Positions 32,964 to 43,238 of a DNA stretch of 64,000 nt are shown in pieces. The stretch covers positions 1-64,000 of the forward strand of contig JAFTVG010000016.1 in the NCBI GenBank assembly GCA_017465885.1, read 5' to 3'. This DNA comes from Clostridia bacterium. GTDB taxonomy: Bacteria; Bacillota; Clostridia; Oscillospirales; CAG-272. Made by a program: the position numbers and the translations under genes. The notes under the pieces were generated by a model that saw only the letters and a list, made by a program, of their open reading frames with translations, searched no databases and had not been told where the DNA came from. Each line of letters opens with the position of its first letter. The stretch's first letter is position 1.

Positions 32964-34628
32964 ATGGTGAAGGAAACCATCGTTTCGGGATTCAATAACG
33001 CCCCCCACAGATCGTTATATCACGCCCTTGGCTTGACCAAGGAGGAGCTGGACAGACCCCTCATCGGCATTGTCAGCTCCTATAACGAGATCGTGCCCGG
33101 GCATATGAACTTAGACAAGATCACCCAGGCGGTAAAGACCGGCGTGGCAATGGCAGGAGGAACGCCCATCGTATTCCCCGCCATCGCCGTGTGCGACGGC
33201 ATCGCTATGGGTCATACCGGTATGAAATATTCGCTGGTCACCCGTGACCTGATCGCCGACTCCACCGAGGCAATGGTGATGGCGCACGGCTTTGACGGTC
33301 TGGTGATGATCCCCAACTGCGACAAGAACGTGCCGGGTCTGCTGATGGCATCGGCAAGACTGAACATCCCCACCGTTTTCGTGTCGGGCGGTCCGATGCT
33401 GGCAGGCAGAGTGGGCGGCAAAAAGACCAGCCTTTCCAGTATGTTTGAGGCGGTGGGTGCTTACGCGGCGGGCAAGATCGACGAGGAGAAGCTGACCGAA
33501 TTTGAGGAAAAGGCTTGTCCCTCCTGCGGCTCCTGCTCGGGTATGTACACCGCAAACTCCATGAACTGCTTAACCGAGGTTTTGGGTATGGGACTGCGGG
33601 GCAACGGCACCGTTCCCGCGCCCTACTCGGCACGTATCGAGCTTGCCAAGCACGCGGGTATGCAGATCATGGATCTGGTAAAGAAGAATATCAAGCCCCG
33701 TGACATTATGACCGAGGCGGCGATTCGCAATGCGGTCACAGCCGATATGGCTCTTGGATGCTCCACCAACAGTATGCTCCATCTGCCCGCTATTGCAAAC
33801 GAATGCGGCATCGACTTTGATTTGGATATGGTCAACGAGATCAGCGAAAAGACCCCCAACCTTTGCCACCTTGCCCCCGCAGGACCCACCTATATGGAGG
33901 ATTTAAACGAAGCGGGCGGCGTTTACGCCGTGCTGAGGCAGCTTGAGGAGGCAGGACTCATCGACTCTTCCGTTATGACCTGCACCGGAAAAACGATGCA
34001 CGAAAACATCGCGAACGCGGTAAATCTGGACGAAACGGTGATCAGACCCCTTTCCAATCCCTACAGCAAGACGGGCGGTATTGCGGTACTGCGCGGCAAT
34101 CTTGCCCCCGACGGATGCGTTGTCAAGCGCTCGGCAGTGGCTCCTGAAATGCTGAAGCACGAAGGCCCAGCAAAGGTGTTTGAAAGCGAAGAAGAGGCGA
34201 TCGACGCCATCTACGGCGGAAAGATCAAGGCAGGCGACGTGGTGGTCATCCGCTACGAGGGCCCTGCAGGCGGTCCCGGTATGCGGGAGATGCTGAACCC
34301 CACCTCCGCCATTCAGGGTATGGGACTGGGCTCGTCCGTGGCACTCATCACCGACGGACGCTTTTCGGGAGCGACCCGCGGTGCTTCCATCGGTCATTGC
34401 TCGCCCGAGGCGGCAAACGGTGGTCCCATCGCTTACGTGAAGGACGGAGATCTGATCTCCATCGACATCCCGTCGTACAAGATCGAGCTGAAGGTGTCCG
34501 ATGAGGAGCTGGCAAAGCGCCGCGAAGAAATGCCCATCAAGAAGAAGGAGCATATTTCGGGATACCTCAAGCGCTATGCCGCTATGGTCAGCTCCGCCGA
34601 TAAGGGCGCGATCATCAACCGCTTGTAA
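32964..34628 (+). CDS. ilvD: Dihydroxy-acid dehydratase
   Basis: A 554-residue Fe-S enzyme forming 2-oxo acids in Ile and Val synthesis. Cluster cysteines are seen in NCDKNVPG and [21 protein letters not shown]. Other marks are [24 protein letters not shown] and [17 protein letters not shown]. Length is normal. The cluster is oxygen-labile in this family, consistent with an anaerobe. A ~79-base gap to leuC holds no obvious structure. Confidence 0.96.
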   Translation: MVKETIVSGFNNAPHRSLYHALGLTKEELDRPLIGIVSSYNEIVPGHMNLDKITQAVKTGVAMAGGTPIVFPAIAVCDGIAMGHTGMKYSLVTRDLIADSTEAMVMAHGFDGLVMIPNCDKNVPGLLMASARLNIPTVFVSGGPMLAGRVGGKKTSLSSMFEAVGAYAAGKIDEEKLTEFEEKACPSCGSCSGMYTANSMNCLTEVLGMGLRGNGTVPAPYSARIELAKHAGMQIMDLVKKNIKPRDIMTEAAIRNAVTADMALGCSTNSMLHLPAIANECGIDFDLDMVNEISEKTPNLCHLAPAGPTYMEDLNEAGGVYAVLRQLEEAGLIDSSVMTCTGKTMHENIANAVNLDETVIRPLSNPYSKTGGIAVLRGNLAPDGCVVKRSAVAPEMLKHEGPAKVFESEEEAIDAIYGGKIKAGDVVVIRYEGPAGGPGMREMLNPTSAIQGMGLGSSVALITDGRFSGATRGASIGHCSPEAANGGPIAYVKDGDLISIDIPSYKIELKVSDEELAKRREEMPIKKKEHISGYLKRYAAMVSSADKGAIINRL

Positions 34629-34707
34629 GCGGTATTGAAGAAGTGAAGCGTTGCATTGAGTTCTTGCGCTCGCTTGAGACGTAATTTTTGGAAAAGAGGA
34701 ACATTCT

Positions 34708-35970
34708 ATGGGAATGACAATGACACAAAAGATCCTTGCAGCCCACGCAGGACTTGAAAAGGTCGAGGCGGGGCAGCTGATCTTGGTGGATCTTGACAGA
34801 GTATTAGGAAACGATATCACCTCTCCCGTTGCCATCAGAGAATTCAACAATATGGGCAAGGAGGGGGTATACGACAAGGACAAGGTGACGATGGTCATGG
34901 ACCATTTCGCCCCCAACAAGGACATCAAGGCGGCAGAGCAGTGCAAGATGTGCAGAAATTTCTGCAATGAAAAGAAAGTAACCCATTTTTATGACGTGGG
35001 ACAGATGGGCATTGAGCACGCCCTTCTGCCTGAAAAGGGTCTGGTCATCCCCGGCGACGCGGTGATCGGCGCAGACTCGCACACCTGCACCTACGGAGCG
35101 CTGGGCGCATTCTCCACCGGTGTTGGTTCCACCGATATGGCTTGCGGCATGGCAACGGGCAAGGCCTGGTTCAAGGTGCCCTCCGCCATTCGCTTCTATC
35201 TGACGGGTGAGCTTGCCCCCTACGTTTCGGGCAAGGACGTGATCTTACACATCATCGGTATGATCGGTGTGGACGGCGCGCTTTACAAGTCTATGGAATT
35301 TGCAGGACCCGGTGTGGCGTCCCTTTCCATTTACGACAGACTCACCATTTCCAATATGGCGATCGAAGCCGGTGCCAAAAACGGCATCTTCCCCGTAGAC
35401 GAGCAGACCCTTGCCTACGTGAAGGAAAGAAGTGACAGAACGCCTGCAATTTACGAGGCAGACGAGGACGCGGTATACGAAAAGACCATCGAGATCGATC
35501 TTTCCACCGTCAAGTCCACCGTTTCCTTCCCCCATCTGCCCGAAAACACCCGCACCATCGACGAGGTGGGTGAGGTGAAGATCGACCAGGTGGTGATCGG
35601 CTCTTGCACCAACGGTCAGTATAAGGATCTTTACGAGGCGGCAATGATCTTCAAGGGCAAGAAGGTTGCCAAGGGGGTACGTGCCATCGTGATCCCTGCA
35701 ACCCAGGATATTTATTTAAAGGCGATCGAATCGGGCATTGCCAAGATCTTTATCGAGGCGGGATGCGTGCTTTCCACCCCCACCTGCGGCCCCTGCCTTG
35801 GCGGACATATGGGCATTCTTGCAGCAGGCGAGAGAGCAGTTGCCACCACCAACCGCAACTTTGTGGGACGTATGGGTCACCCCACGTCCGAGGTGTATCT
35901 GGCAAGCCCTGCCGTAGCGGCGGCAAGTGCCATTATGGGCAAGATCGCAGGACCCAAGGAGGTGCTTTAA
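34708..35970 (+). CDS. leuC: 3-isopropylmalate dehydratase large subunit
   Basis: A 420-residue aconitase-family subunit of the archaeal/clostridial LeuC type (shorter than the 466-residue E. coli form). The 4Fe-4S ligands lie in VIGSCTNGQ and [36 protein letters not shown] is the substrate region. It isomerises 2- to 3-isopropylmalate with LeuD, whose gene starts at the next base. Confidence 0.95.
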   Translation: MGMTMTQKILAAHAGLEKVEAGQLILVDLDRVLGNDITSPVAIREFNNMGKEGVYDKDKVTMVMDHFAPNKDIKAAEQCKMCRNFCNEKKVTHFYDVGQMGIEHALLPEKGLVIPGDAVIGADSHTCTYGALGAFSTGVGSTDMACGMATGKAWFKVPSAIRFYLTGELAPYVSGKDVILHIIGMIGVDGALYKSMEFAGPGVASLSIYDRLTISNMAIEAGAKNGIFPVDEQTLAYVKERSDRTPAIYEADEDAVYEKTIEIDLSTVKSTVSFPHLPENTRTIDEVGEVKIDQVVIGSCTNGQYKDLYEAAMIFKGKKVAKGVRAIVIPATQDIYLKAIESGIAKIFIEAGCVLSTPTCGPCLGGHMGILAAGERAVATTNRNFVGRMGHPTSEVYLASPAVAAASAIMGKIAGPKEVL

Positions 35971-36465
35971 ATGGAATTCACAGGAAAAGTGATCAAGTAC
36001 GGTGACAACGTGGACACCGACGTGATCATCCCCGCAAGATATCTGAACACCATCGACAAAAAGGAGCTTGCCTCCCACTGCATGGAGGATTTGGACAAGA
36101 CCTTCGTTTCCAGAGTGAACGAGGGTGACATCATGGTGGCAGGCTGGAACTTCGGTTGCGGCTCCTCCAGAGAGCACGCACCCATCGCCATCAAGGAAAG
36201 CGGCATCAGCCTGGTCATTGCCAAGAGCTTTGCCCGCATCTTTTACAGAAACGCCATCAACATCGGTCTTGCCATCGTGGAGTCGGAGGAGGCGGCTGAA
36301 GCCATCGCCGAGGGTCACACCGTAAAGGCAGATCTGGACGGCGGAAAGCTGTTTGACCTTGACACCGGCAAGGAATACGGCATTGAACCCTTTCCTCCCT
36401 TCATTTCCAAGATCATTGAAAACGGCGGTCTTGTGGAGTCGGTGAAAAAGGGCGTTATCGCTTAA
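35971..36465 (+). CDS. leuD: 3-isopropylmalate dehydratase small subunit
   Basis: A 164-residue swivel-domain subunit. It has [35 protein letters not shown] and [14 protein letters not shown], the family signature. It completes the LeuCD enzyme. It is directly joined to leuC with no gap. Confidence 0.95.
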   Translation: MEFTGKVIKYGDNVDTDVIIPARYLNTIDKKELASHCMEDLDKTFVSRVNEGDIMVAGWNFGCGSSREHAPIAIKESGISLVIAKSFARIFYRNAINIGLAIVESEEAAEAIAEGHTVKADLDGGKLFDLDTGKEYGIEPFPPFISKIIENGGLVESVKKGVIA

Positions 36466-36490
36466 TTTCGGTAAAACTACTCAATAGCCA

Positions 36491-36512
36491 AAGAGGGGAT
36501 CATACCCCTCTT
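36491..36512 (+). terminator. Weak hairpin between leuD and leuB
   Basis: AAGAGGGG / CCCCTCTT, 8 bp with a 6-base loop. No clean T-run follows, so it is more likely a leaky stop or a processing/stability element inside the operon. Confidence 0.4.
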
Positions 36513-36605
36513 CACGGCTTTATACCCCTTTTGAAAAAAACGAGGTTTCTCCCTTTTTTTGCGGGAAAGCCTCATAAAAACGAGTGCGAAAGGACTGAAT
36601 TTGTT

Positions 36606-37679
36606 ATGAATTACAATATTGCACTGCTCAAGGGCGACGGTATCGGACCCGAGATCGTGGAAAGCGCCGTCAGAGTGCTTGAGGCAGTGGGTAAAAAATA
36701 CGGTCACACCTTCAACTTTACCTCTTATCTCATCGGCGGATGCGCCATCGACGCTACCGGCGCCCCTCTGCCCGAGGAGACCGTTGCGGGGTGTCTTGCA
36801 TCCGACAGCGTTTTGCTTGGTGCGGTGGGCGGCCCCAAATGGGACACTCTGCCCGGCAACCTGCGCCCCGAAAAGGCGCTTTTGGGCATCCGCGCGGCAA
36901 TGGAGCTTTACACCAATCTGCGTCCTGCAAAGCTCTATTCGGTTTTGAAGGATGCCTGCCCTCTGCGCGCCGATCTGGTGGAGAAGGGCTTTGATCTGCT
37001 GATCGTCAGAGAGCTGACGGGCGGTATCTATTTTGGTGAAAGAGGCTACCGTCAGGGAAAATACGGCGAAGAAGCATACGATACCGAGGCGTACAGCGTT
37101 TACGAGATCGAGCGCATTGCCGTTGCCGCCTTTGACGCCGCAATGAAGAGAAACAAGAAGGTGATCAGCATTGACAAGGCAAACGTGCTGGAAAGCTCCC
37201 GCCTTTGGAGAAAGGTGGTCCATCAGGTGGCAGAGCGCTATCCCGAGGTGACCCTTTCCGATATGCTGGTGGACAACGCCGCTATGCAGCTGGTGCGCAA
37301 CCCCGCGCAGTTTGACGTGGTGGTGACCAGCAATATGTTCGGCGATATCTTATCCGACGAGGCATCCCAGATCACCGGCTCTATCGGTATGCTGCCCTCC
37401 GCCTCCCTTGGCGCAACGGGCAGAGGTCTTTACGAGCCCATCCATGGCTCTGCCCCCGACATCGCAGGCAAGAATCTTGCCAACCCCATCGCAACCGTGC
37501 TTTCCGCCGCGATGATGCTCCGCTATTCCTTCAGCCTGCAGAAGGAGGCAGACGCCATCGAGCAGGCGATCGACAAGGTGCTGTGCGAGGGCTACCGCAC
37601 CGCAGACATTGCGGCAGGCGCAGAAGCTGTCGGCACGGTAGAGATGACCGATCTGATCATCAAGGCACTTGAGGACTGA
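36606..37679 (+). CDS. leuB: 3-isopropylmalate dehydrogenase
   Basis: A 357-residue NAD-dependent decarboxylating dehydrogenase. It has [17 protein letters not shown] at the start, [51 protein letters not shown] and [16 protein letters not shown] with metal-binding Asp residues, and [23 protein letters not shown]. The start at 36606 is preceded by AAAGGA and matches the family. It completes the leucine branch. Confidence 0.96.
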   Translation: MNYNIALLKGDGIGPEIVESAVRVLEAVGKKYGHTFNFTSYLIGGCAIDATGAPLPEETVAGCLASDSVLLGAVGGPKWDTLPGNLRPEKALLGIRAAMELYTNLRPAKLYSVLKDACPLRADLVEKGFDLLIVRELTGGIYFGERGYRQGKYGEEAYDTEAYSVYEIERIAVAAFDAAMKRNKKVISIDKANVLESSRLWRKVVHQVAERYPEVTLSDMLVDNAAMQLVRNPAQFDVVVTSNMFGDILSDEASQITGSIGMLPSASLGATGRGLYEPIHGSAPDIAGKNLANPIATVLSAAMMLRYSFSLQKEADAIEQAIDKVLCEGYRTADIAAGAEAVGTVEMTDLIIKALED

Positions 37680-37690
37680 GAGGTGGGAGT

Positions 37691-38896
37691 ATGCTGACAC
37701 TTGACAAGGTATATCACGCGAAATACGTTTTAAAGGAAGCGATCAGAGATACCGATATGCTTTCTGCCCCCATCCTCTGTCCCGACTGCGAGCTTTATCT
37801 GAAGTGCGAGAATCTGCAGATCACAGGTTCTTTTAAGCTTCGAGGTGCGTACTACAAGATGTCCCAGCTCACAGCAGAGGAGCGGGCAAAGGGCGTCATC
37901 GCCTGCTCTGCAGGAAACCACGCTCAGGGCGTGGCTTTGGCGGCTCAGAAAAACGGGATCGACGCCACCATTTGTCTGCCCGACAACGCCCCCATCTCCA
38001 AGATCGAGATGACCAAGAGCTACGGGGCAAAGGTGGAGCTGGTGGAGGGCGTTTACGACGACGCATACAAGAGAGCGCTGGATCTGGCGGCGGAGAAGGA
38101 ATACACCTTCATCCATCCCTTTGACGACGAAGCGGTGATCGCAGGGCAGGGAACCATCGGACTTGAGATCATCGAGCAGCTGCCCGGTGTGGAGGCTGTG
38201 GTGGTGCCCATCGGCGGCGGCGGTCTGATCTCGGGCGTTGCCTACGCCATCAAATCCTTGAACCCCAACGTGAAGGTCTACGGCGTGCAGGCATCGGGTG
38301 CGCCCTCCATGAGAAATTCGGTGAAGGATGGACACATTGAAAGCCTTTCCTCGGTTTCCACCATTGCAGACGGCATTGCCGTCAAGACCCCCGGTACGCT
38401 GACCTACGAGATCTGCTCCAAATACGTGGACGAGATCGTCACCGTCAGCGACGATGAGATCGCGGCTGCCATCCTTGCGCTGATGGAAAGATACAAGCTG
38501 GTCACCGAGGGTGCGGGGGCGGTTGCAGTTGCCGCCGTGATGTTCGGCAAGCTGCCCACCGCAGGAAAGAAGACGGTCTGCCTGCTTTCGGGCGGCAACA
38601 TCGACGTGACCATTCTTTCCCGTGTGATCACGAGAGGCTTGATCATGTCGGGCAGAATGTGTCAGATGACCATCGAGCTTACCGACAAGCCCGGTCAGTT
38701 AAAGACCGTTTCGGCGCTCATCGCCGATCTTGGCGGTAACGTGATCGCCGTACACCACGAGCACACCAATGAAGGCTCTGCCGTAACGGGATGCTATCTG
38801 TCGCTGACTCTTGAAACGAGAAATGCCGAGCATATCGTGGAGATCGAGCAGGCACTGAAGTCGAAGGGCTTCCGCATCACCCATACCGGAATTTAA
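37691..38896 (+). CDS. ilvA: Threonine ammonia-lyase with C-terminal ACT domain
   Basis: A 401-residue PLP enzyme deaminating threonine to 2-oxobutanoate. The PLP lysine is in TGSFKLRGAYYKM, and the phosphate-binding glycine loop is PIGGGGLISGVAYA. The C-terminal ~75 residues (TIELTDKPGQLKTVSALIADLGGNVIAVHHEH) form a single ACT domain, as in the TdcB-like short class rather than the 510-residue biosynthetic IlvA. Position in the operon shows a biosynthetic role supplying isoleucine. Confidence 0.92.
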   Translation: MLTLDKVYHAKYVLKEAIRDTDMLSAPILCPDCELYLKCENLQITGSFKLRGAYYKMSQLTAEERAKGVIACSAGNHAQGVALAAQKNGIDATICLPDNAPISKIEMTKSYGAKVELVEGVYDDAYKRALDLAAEKEYTFIHPFDDEAVIAGQGTIGLEIIEQLPGVEAVVVPIGGGGLISGVAYAIKSLNPNVKVYGVQASGAPSMRNSVKDGHIESLSSVSTIADGIAVKTPGTLTYEICSKYVDEIVTVSDDEIAAAILALMERYKLVTEGAGAVAVAAVMFGKLPTAGKKTVCLLSGGNIDVTILSRVITRGLIMSGRMCQMTIELTDKPGQLKTVSALIADLGGNVIAVHHEHTNEGSAVTGCYLSLTLETRNAEHIVEIEQALKSKGFRITHTGI

Positions 38897-38936
38897 GGGT
38901 TGTCTATAAAAGTTTAAAGCAAAGAAGGATATTCAA

Positions 38937-39311
38937 ATGAGTACTAAAATTTCAACCGAAAAAGCACCCGCAGCCATCGGTCCTTATTCTCAGGCAGTGG
39001 TTTCGGGGGGAATGGTATATACCTCGGGACAGATCGCCATCAATCCCGCAAGCGGTGCGGTGGAGGCAACCGACATCGTTTCTCAGACCGAGCAGGTCAT
39101 GAAGAACCTGGGCGAGGTGCTCGCCGCCGCGGGAAGCAGCTTTGAAAAGGCTGTGAAGACCACCTGCTTCCTTGCAGATATGGGCGACTTCGCCGCATTC
39201 AACGAGATCTATGCCAAGTATTTCATCACCAAGCCTGCAAGAAGCTGTGTGGCGGCAAAGACCCTTCCCAAGAACGTTCTTGTGGAAGTGGAAGTGATCG
39301 CAGAGGTATAA
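38937..39311 (+). CDS. ridA: RidA-family enamine/imine deaminase
   Basis: A 124-residue YjgF/RidA protein. Family marks are AIGPYSQAVVSGGMVYTSGQIAI, VMKNLGEVLAAAGSSFEKAVKTTCFL and the active-site Arg in PARSCVAAKTLPKNVLVEVEVIAEV. It hydrolyses the reactive 2-aminocrotonate or 2-aminoacrylate released by threonine/serine dehydratase and so protects PLP enzymes such as IlvE. It lies between ilvA and ilvE, which matches that role. Confidence 0.95.
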   Translation: MSTKISTEKAPAAIGPYSQAVVSGGMVYTSGQIAINPASGAVEATDIVSQTEQVMKNLGEVLAAAGSSFEKAVKTTCFLADMGDFAAFNEIYAKYFITKPARSCVAAKTLPKNVLVEVEVIAEV

Positions 39312-39323
39312 GGAGGGCGCGCT

Positions 39324-40388
39324 ATGGAGATCAAGATCATTAGAAATGAAAATCCCTCCACGCCCATCGCCGACGAAAGCACGCTCGGCTTTGGTGTGAA
39401 CTTCACCGACCATATGTTTTTGATGGATTATACCGAGGAAAAGGGCTGGCACGACGCCCGCATCGTCCCCTATGGACCTATTGCGATGATGCCCTCCTGC
39501 TCGGTGCTCCACTACGGATGCGAGATCTTCGAAGGACTGAAGGCGTATAGACTCCCCGACGGCAGCGTGCAGACCTTCCGTATGAAGGACAACATCCGCA
39601 GAATGAACGATTCGGCAGAGCGCCTTTGCCTTCCTCAGCTTGACGTGGAGGACACCGTGCAGGCGATCAACGAGCTGATAAGGATCGACGAGCGCTTCGT
39701 TCCCCACACCGCGGGCACCTCGCTCTATATCCGCCCCTTTACCCTGGGTATGGATAGAAACTTAGGCGTTCACGGATGCAAGACCGCGCTGTTTTGCGTC
39801 ATCCTTTCTCCCTCCGGCTCTTACTACAAGGAGGGCATCAACCCCGTTCGTATCATGATCGAGACCCAGGACGTGCGTACCGTCAGAGGCGGTACGGGCT
39901 ATGCCAAGTGCGGCGGTAACTACGCCGCGAGTCTGAGAGCCGGCGAAAAAGCGGCAGAGAAGGGCTACACTCAGGTTCTGTGGCTTGACGGCGTGGAAAG
40001 AAAGTACATCGAGGAAGTGGGCAGTATGAACGTGATGTTCAAGATCGCAGGCAAGATCGTCACCCCTGCGCTGACCGGAAGCGTTCTGCCCGGTATCACC
40101 AGACGCTCCTGCGTGCAGATGCTGAAGGACAAGGGCTACGAGGTGGAGGAACGTCTTCTTTCCATCGACGAGCTGGAGGCTGCGGCAAAGAACGGTACTC
40201 TTGAAGAGGCTTGGGGTACGGGTACTGCGGCGGTGGTATCGCCCATCGGCGAGCTTTGCGTCAACGACGAGATCTTTGAGATCGGCGGCGGTAAGATCGG
40301 ACAGGTCACCCAGATGCTTTACGATGAGCTGACCGGCATTCAGTATGGCAGATGTCCCGATACATACGGTTGGACGGCGAAGGTCTGA
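39324..40388 (+). CDS. ilvE: Branched-chain amino acid aminotransferase
   Basis: A 354-residue fold-type IV PLP transaminase of the eukaryote-like/class II BCAT type. Seen: LHYGCEIFEGLKAYR, RMNDSAERLCLPQ, RPFTLGMDRNLGV, GGTGYAKCGGNYAASL with the nearby PLP lysine, EEVGSMNVMF and GTGTAAVVSPIG. It performs the last step of Leu, Ile and Val synthesis. It is the last gene of the operon; no terminator is evident in the 54 bases before the next promoter. Confidence 0.95.
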   Translation: MEIKIIRNENPSTPIADESTLGFGVNFTDHMFLMDYTEEKGWHDARIVPYGPIAMMPSCSVLHYGCEIFEGLKAYRLPDGSVQTFRMKDNIRRMNDSAERLCLPQLDVEDTVQAINELIRIDERFVPHTAGTSLYIRPFTLGMDRNLGVHGCKTALFCVILSPSGSYYKEGINPVRIMIETQDVRTVRGGTGYAKCGGNYAASLRAGEKAAEKGYTQVLWLDGVERKYIEEVGSMNVMFKIAGKIVTPALTGSVLPGITRRSCVQMLKDKGYEVEERLLSIDELEAAAKNGTLEEAWGTGTAAVVSPIGELCVNDEIFEIGGGKIGQVTQMLYDELTGIQYGRCPDTYGWTAKV

Positions 40389-40442
40389 GCGGACGTTTTC
40401 ACAACGAAAAGAAAGAAAATCTTACACTCGGTAAAAATGTAC

Positions 40443-40497
40443 TTGACAAAATGTGAAAAGAAGTGTATACTAAGTACACAACTTTTTCACATTTTGT
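40443..40497 (+). promoter_or_regulatory. Promoter of the XRE gene inside a large palindromic operator
   Basis: TTGACA (40443-40448), 17 bp, TATACT (40466-40471). ACAAAATGTGAAAA (40446-40459) and TTTTCACATTTTGT (40484-40497) are perfect 14-bp inverted arms. An inner pair GTGTA (40463-40467) and TACAC (40475-40479) shares almost the same centre. The repeat covers the promoter from -35 to beyond the start site, which suggests tight autoregulation. Confidence 0.75.
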
Positions 40498-40516
40498 TAT
40501 CAGGAAGGAAACGAGT

Positions 40517-40819
40517 ATGTTGATCGGACAGCTGAACAAGAACGAGCTCATCGAAAAGATGGCGGACAATCTCCCTATGTTGCGCACCAAATTGGGCTTC
40601 ACGCAGGAGGAGATCGCAGAGATGATCGGCGTGAGCAGACATACCGTCATTTCTATGGAAAACAAGAAGCGCCCCATGACTTGGAATACCTTTTTGTCTT
40701 TGATCCTGATCTTTTCGGGTAATGCAGATACCAAGATGCTTTTAAAGGTTCTCGGCATTATGACACCCGAGCTTGAGGAGTTCTTAACGCCTCAGAAGAA
40801 GTACGAAAAACGGATCTGA
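40517..40819 (+). CDS. XRE-family HTH transcriptional regulator
   Basis: A 100-residue regulator. The HTH is LRTKLGFTQEEIAEMIGVSRHTVISMENKKRPMTWNTF (about residues 22-59), with helices flanking it on both sides. AGGAAGG precedes the start at 40517. It has its own promoter within a palindromic operator. It may also be reached by read-through from the ilv operon. Targets are unknown; a convergent terminator separates it from the secreted CHAP protein gene. Confidence 0.85.
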   Translation: MLIGQLNKNELIEKMADNLPMLRTKLGFTQEEIAEMIGVSRHTVISMENKKRPMTWNTFLSLILIFSGNADTKMLLKVLGIMTPELEEFLTPQKKYEKRI

Positions 40820-40835
40820 TCCACATATGAACAAT

Positions 40836-40868
40836 AAAAAACAGCATTCCCGAAGGAATGCTGTTTTT
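40836..40868. terminator. Bidirectional terminator
   Basis: AAAAACAGCATTCC-CGAA-GGAATGCTGTTTTT, a perfect stem with A-run before and T-run after, serving both convergent genes. Confidence 0.92.
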
Positions 40869-40874
40869 GTATTT

Positions 40875-43010
40875 TTAAGCCTCCGCCAGCAGATTGAGCA
40901 GGGTGCTCACGTCGCTGATCGAGTAGCCGGCGGCGGAATAGCCGCCTTCTGCGTTGCCGCTGAGGATGTTGAGCAGCTCTGAAACGTCGGAAATACTCAG
41001 TTGTCCATCGCTCGTGAAGTCATTCAAGAGACGGTCGTAGATGGGCAGGCTCACAAGATCGCAGGAGAGGGGCAGATCATATACCGCACCGCTTTCCGCC
41101 TCGTGACGCATATAGCCGTCGGTCGCCATAAAGACCATCATCAGCTCGCAGATCTGCTGATTGTTAAACGCCAGATCCTTGCCCACCTTGAAGCTTACCG
41201 ATCCGATGCGCAGGTCGCCTTCGGGCAGAGTGCTTCCGTCATAGCTGAATTTCAGCATTCCCTCAAGCGAGCTGTCGCAGGAAACGCCGTCGATGGCGGG
41301 AGAAAACGTCTTGTAGTCCAGCTCTGCAAGACACAGGCTGTAGTCGAGATTGAAGCTGAAGGACGAAACGCCGGGGGTGTTCTTCAAATACAAGTCAAAG
41401 GACAGGTCAGATCCAGAGAAGGTCTTCTGTGCGTTGCCCGTCAAGATGACGGTGGAGTTGGGCAGAGTGTAGAACTGTGCCACGTAGGTGGTGTCCTTGG
41501 TAGCGGCGGCGAGGGGCTTGTCCCAGCCGACGAAGAAATACATCAGCTCGTCTGCGGCAACGTTGGTGCTGCCCGTGAAGACGGGCAGGGTGCCTTCAAC
41601 GCAGGAAACGGTGGTCTTGGTGCCCTTGACGTCAAAGGTGATGTTGTAGACCGTGGGCTTATATACCTTTTTGGCGTTGATGAAGGGGGCATTGCCCGTG
41701 GAGCTGACCGAAAGGGAGCTGAAGACCTGAGCGGTCCCCAGATAGGTTACGGTGGAAAGAGAGGTGCAGGAGGAAAAAACGTTTGAAGAAATGGCAGTCA
41801 ACGTTCTTTCCACAGTCAGATTCTGCAGAGAAGTCGCCCCGTAAAAGGCGTAGGGTGCAATGCTCTTACAGCTTGCGGGAAGGGTGACGTTGGCACTCTT
41901 TCCTTTATAGAGCACCAGCGTGGAGCCGCTCATAATGAAGGGATCGGTGTCTGCGGCGGTGGCGGCAACCATTGCCGAGCGAAGGGATGCCCAGCTTGAA
42001 GGACCGCAGCAGCCGTCCACCTCCAGACCCTTTAAGGTTTGATATTGCTTTAACGCGTTATAGGTGGCAGTATCAAAGGTGCCGTTTACAGAGGGAGCGG
42101 TGATGGAGGAATTGGTCATCGCCAACACCTTCAAGGCAAGCTGCATTTTGATGACAGCGTCGCCGCTGCTCTGATTGACCTTCAAAAGCGATCCGCCGTA
42201 TGCGCCGATGTCATAGCAGTTACCCGAAAGGGAGTCTGAGGTCTCGTATGCGGGGATGGCGAAGCCGGTGATGTAGGTGTCGGTGTAGATATAGCCCGAG
42301 GAGGATGCGGTCATGGTGTAGCTTTTTGCCTTGACCATATTGGAGACGTTCCCCTCGAGGGTATGTATGATGATCTTGCTGATGCTGCCGTCATTACCGT
42401 ATACCAGCTCGCTGTAATCAACGATACCCACGTGCTTGTAGGTGCTCGTGCCCAGTGAAAAGACGTTTTTTGCGTTGGAATAGCCGAAGAAAATGATGTC
42501 GCCGGGGGCAGGGATGTAGCTTCCGCCCTTCACGGGCAGGTCGTAAAAGCCCTTGAAGGAGGAGCCCTCCAAAGCGTTGTCGCCAACGAAGTTGAAGCCG
42601 TAGCCGCTATAGTATTGGGGCTTGGCAGAGGTAGCGGGCTTGATGATGGTGGAGGGGATCCTTGCCATTGCGGCGCACCAGGAGACGAACATTCCGCACC
42701 AGCCGCCCGCGTTGCCGCTGAACATATAGTTGTTGTATTCGGTGTAGTTTCCGCTTCCGTAGGAGGTGCCTGCCACCTGAGAGGAGGAATTGCCCTCGGT
42801 GTAGCCCACCTGGCTTTTTGCCACGGCAACGATGTCCTTACGCATATCTCCGGTCAGCTCGACGCTTAAAAGCTTGGTGTAGTATGGGCCTGCGGCATAT
42901 AAGGAGCTGACAGAAACCGAAGGAGATAAAGCAAAAGAGGGGAGCACGGTCATCAAAAGTGTTGAAACGAGTAAAAGCAGGGTTATAAAAAGCTTAAACG
43001 TCTTTTGCAT
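40875..43010 (-). CDS. Secreted multidomain CHAP / peptidoglycan-binding / LRR / cohesin-dockerin-like protein
   Basis: A 711-residue exported protein. Order: signal peptide (~1-29); CHAP-type cysteine amidase/peptidase domain (~55-230) with GGWCGMFVSWCA and YKHVGIVDY as Cys and His; PG_binding_1-like repeat (~275-345, KMQLALKVLAM...VNGTFDTATYNALKQYQ); BspA-like LRR (~375-430, APYAFYGATSLQNLTV); InlB-like strand region (~470-530); cohesin-like domain (~535-655); and two dockerin-like EF-type repeats at the C-terminus (TSDGQLSISDVSELLNIL, AAGYSISDVSTLLNLL). The second repeat lacks an obvious Asp-rich calcium loop. The start at 43010 gives a clean signal peptide. It probably acts on the cell wall and anchors to, or assembles with, cohesin/dockerin partners. 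Confidence 0.8.
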   Translation of the reverse strand: MQKTFKLFITLLLLVSTLLMTVLPSFALSPSVSVSSLYAAGPYYTKLLSVELTGDMRKDIVAVAKSQVGYTEGNSSSQVAGTSYGSGNYTEYNNYMFSGNAGGWCGMFVSWCAAMARIPSTIIKPATSAKPQYYSGYGFNFVGDNALEGSSFKGFYDLPVKGGSYIPAPGDIIFFGYSNAKNVFSLGTSTYKHVGIVDYSELVYGNDGSISKIIIHTLEGNVSNMVKAKSYTMTASSSGYIYTDTYITGFAIPAYETSDSLSGNCYDIGAYGGSLLKVNQSSGDAVIKMQLALKVLAMTNSSITAPSVNGTFDTATYNALKQYQTLKGLEVDGCCGPSSWASLRSAMVAATAADTDPFIMSGSTLVLYKGKSANVTLPASCKSIAPYAFYGATSLQNLTVERTLTAISSNVFSSCTSLSTVTYLGTAQVFSSLSVSSTGNAPFINAKKVYKPTVYNITFDVKGTKTTVSCVEGTLPVFTGSTNVAADELMYFFVGWDKPLAAATKDTTYVAQFYTLPNSTVILTGNAQKTFSGSDLSFDLYLKNTPGVSSFSFNLDYSLCLAELDYKTFSPAIDGVSCDSSLEGMLKFSYDGSTLPEGDLRIGSVSFKVGKDLAFNNQQICELMMVFMATDGYMRHEAESGAVYDLPLSCDLVSLPIYDRLLNDFTSDGQLSISDVSELLNILSGNAEGGYSAAGYSISDVSTLLNLLAEA

Positions 43011-43062
43011 GAAAGGTTCCTCTCTATCTGTTTTGTATATTTTTTCCGAAGCCCACCCCTTT

Positions 43063-43091
43063 ATTATATCATTTGTAAAGATTTCTGTCAA
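43063..43091 (-). promoter_or_regulatory. Promoter of the CHAP protein gene
   Basis: On the minus strand TTGACA (43091-43086), 17 bp, TATAAT (43068-43063). Confidence 0.8.
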
Positions 43092-43197
43092 CAGAATACG
43101 AGAAAAAAACAGTACTTTTGACGGCAAAAATCGTAAATTTTTTGTGATATTCGGGAAAAACTTTCCATTTTTGTGGCACTTTTGGTGAATGAGAAAT

Positions 43198-43221
43198 CCC
43201 CCTGCCGCAGGTGGCAGGGGG
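43198..43221 (-). terminator. Hairpin after the first Gfo/Idh/MocA gene
   Basis: CCCCCTGCC / GGCAGGGGG, a 9-bp perfect stem with a 6-base loop. The T-tract on the minus strand is weak. Confidence 0.6.
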
Positions 43222-43238
43222 ATATAAAAACGGGGTGC

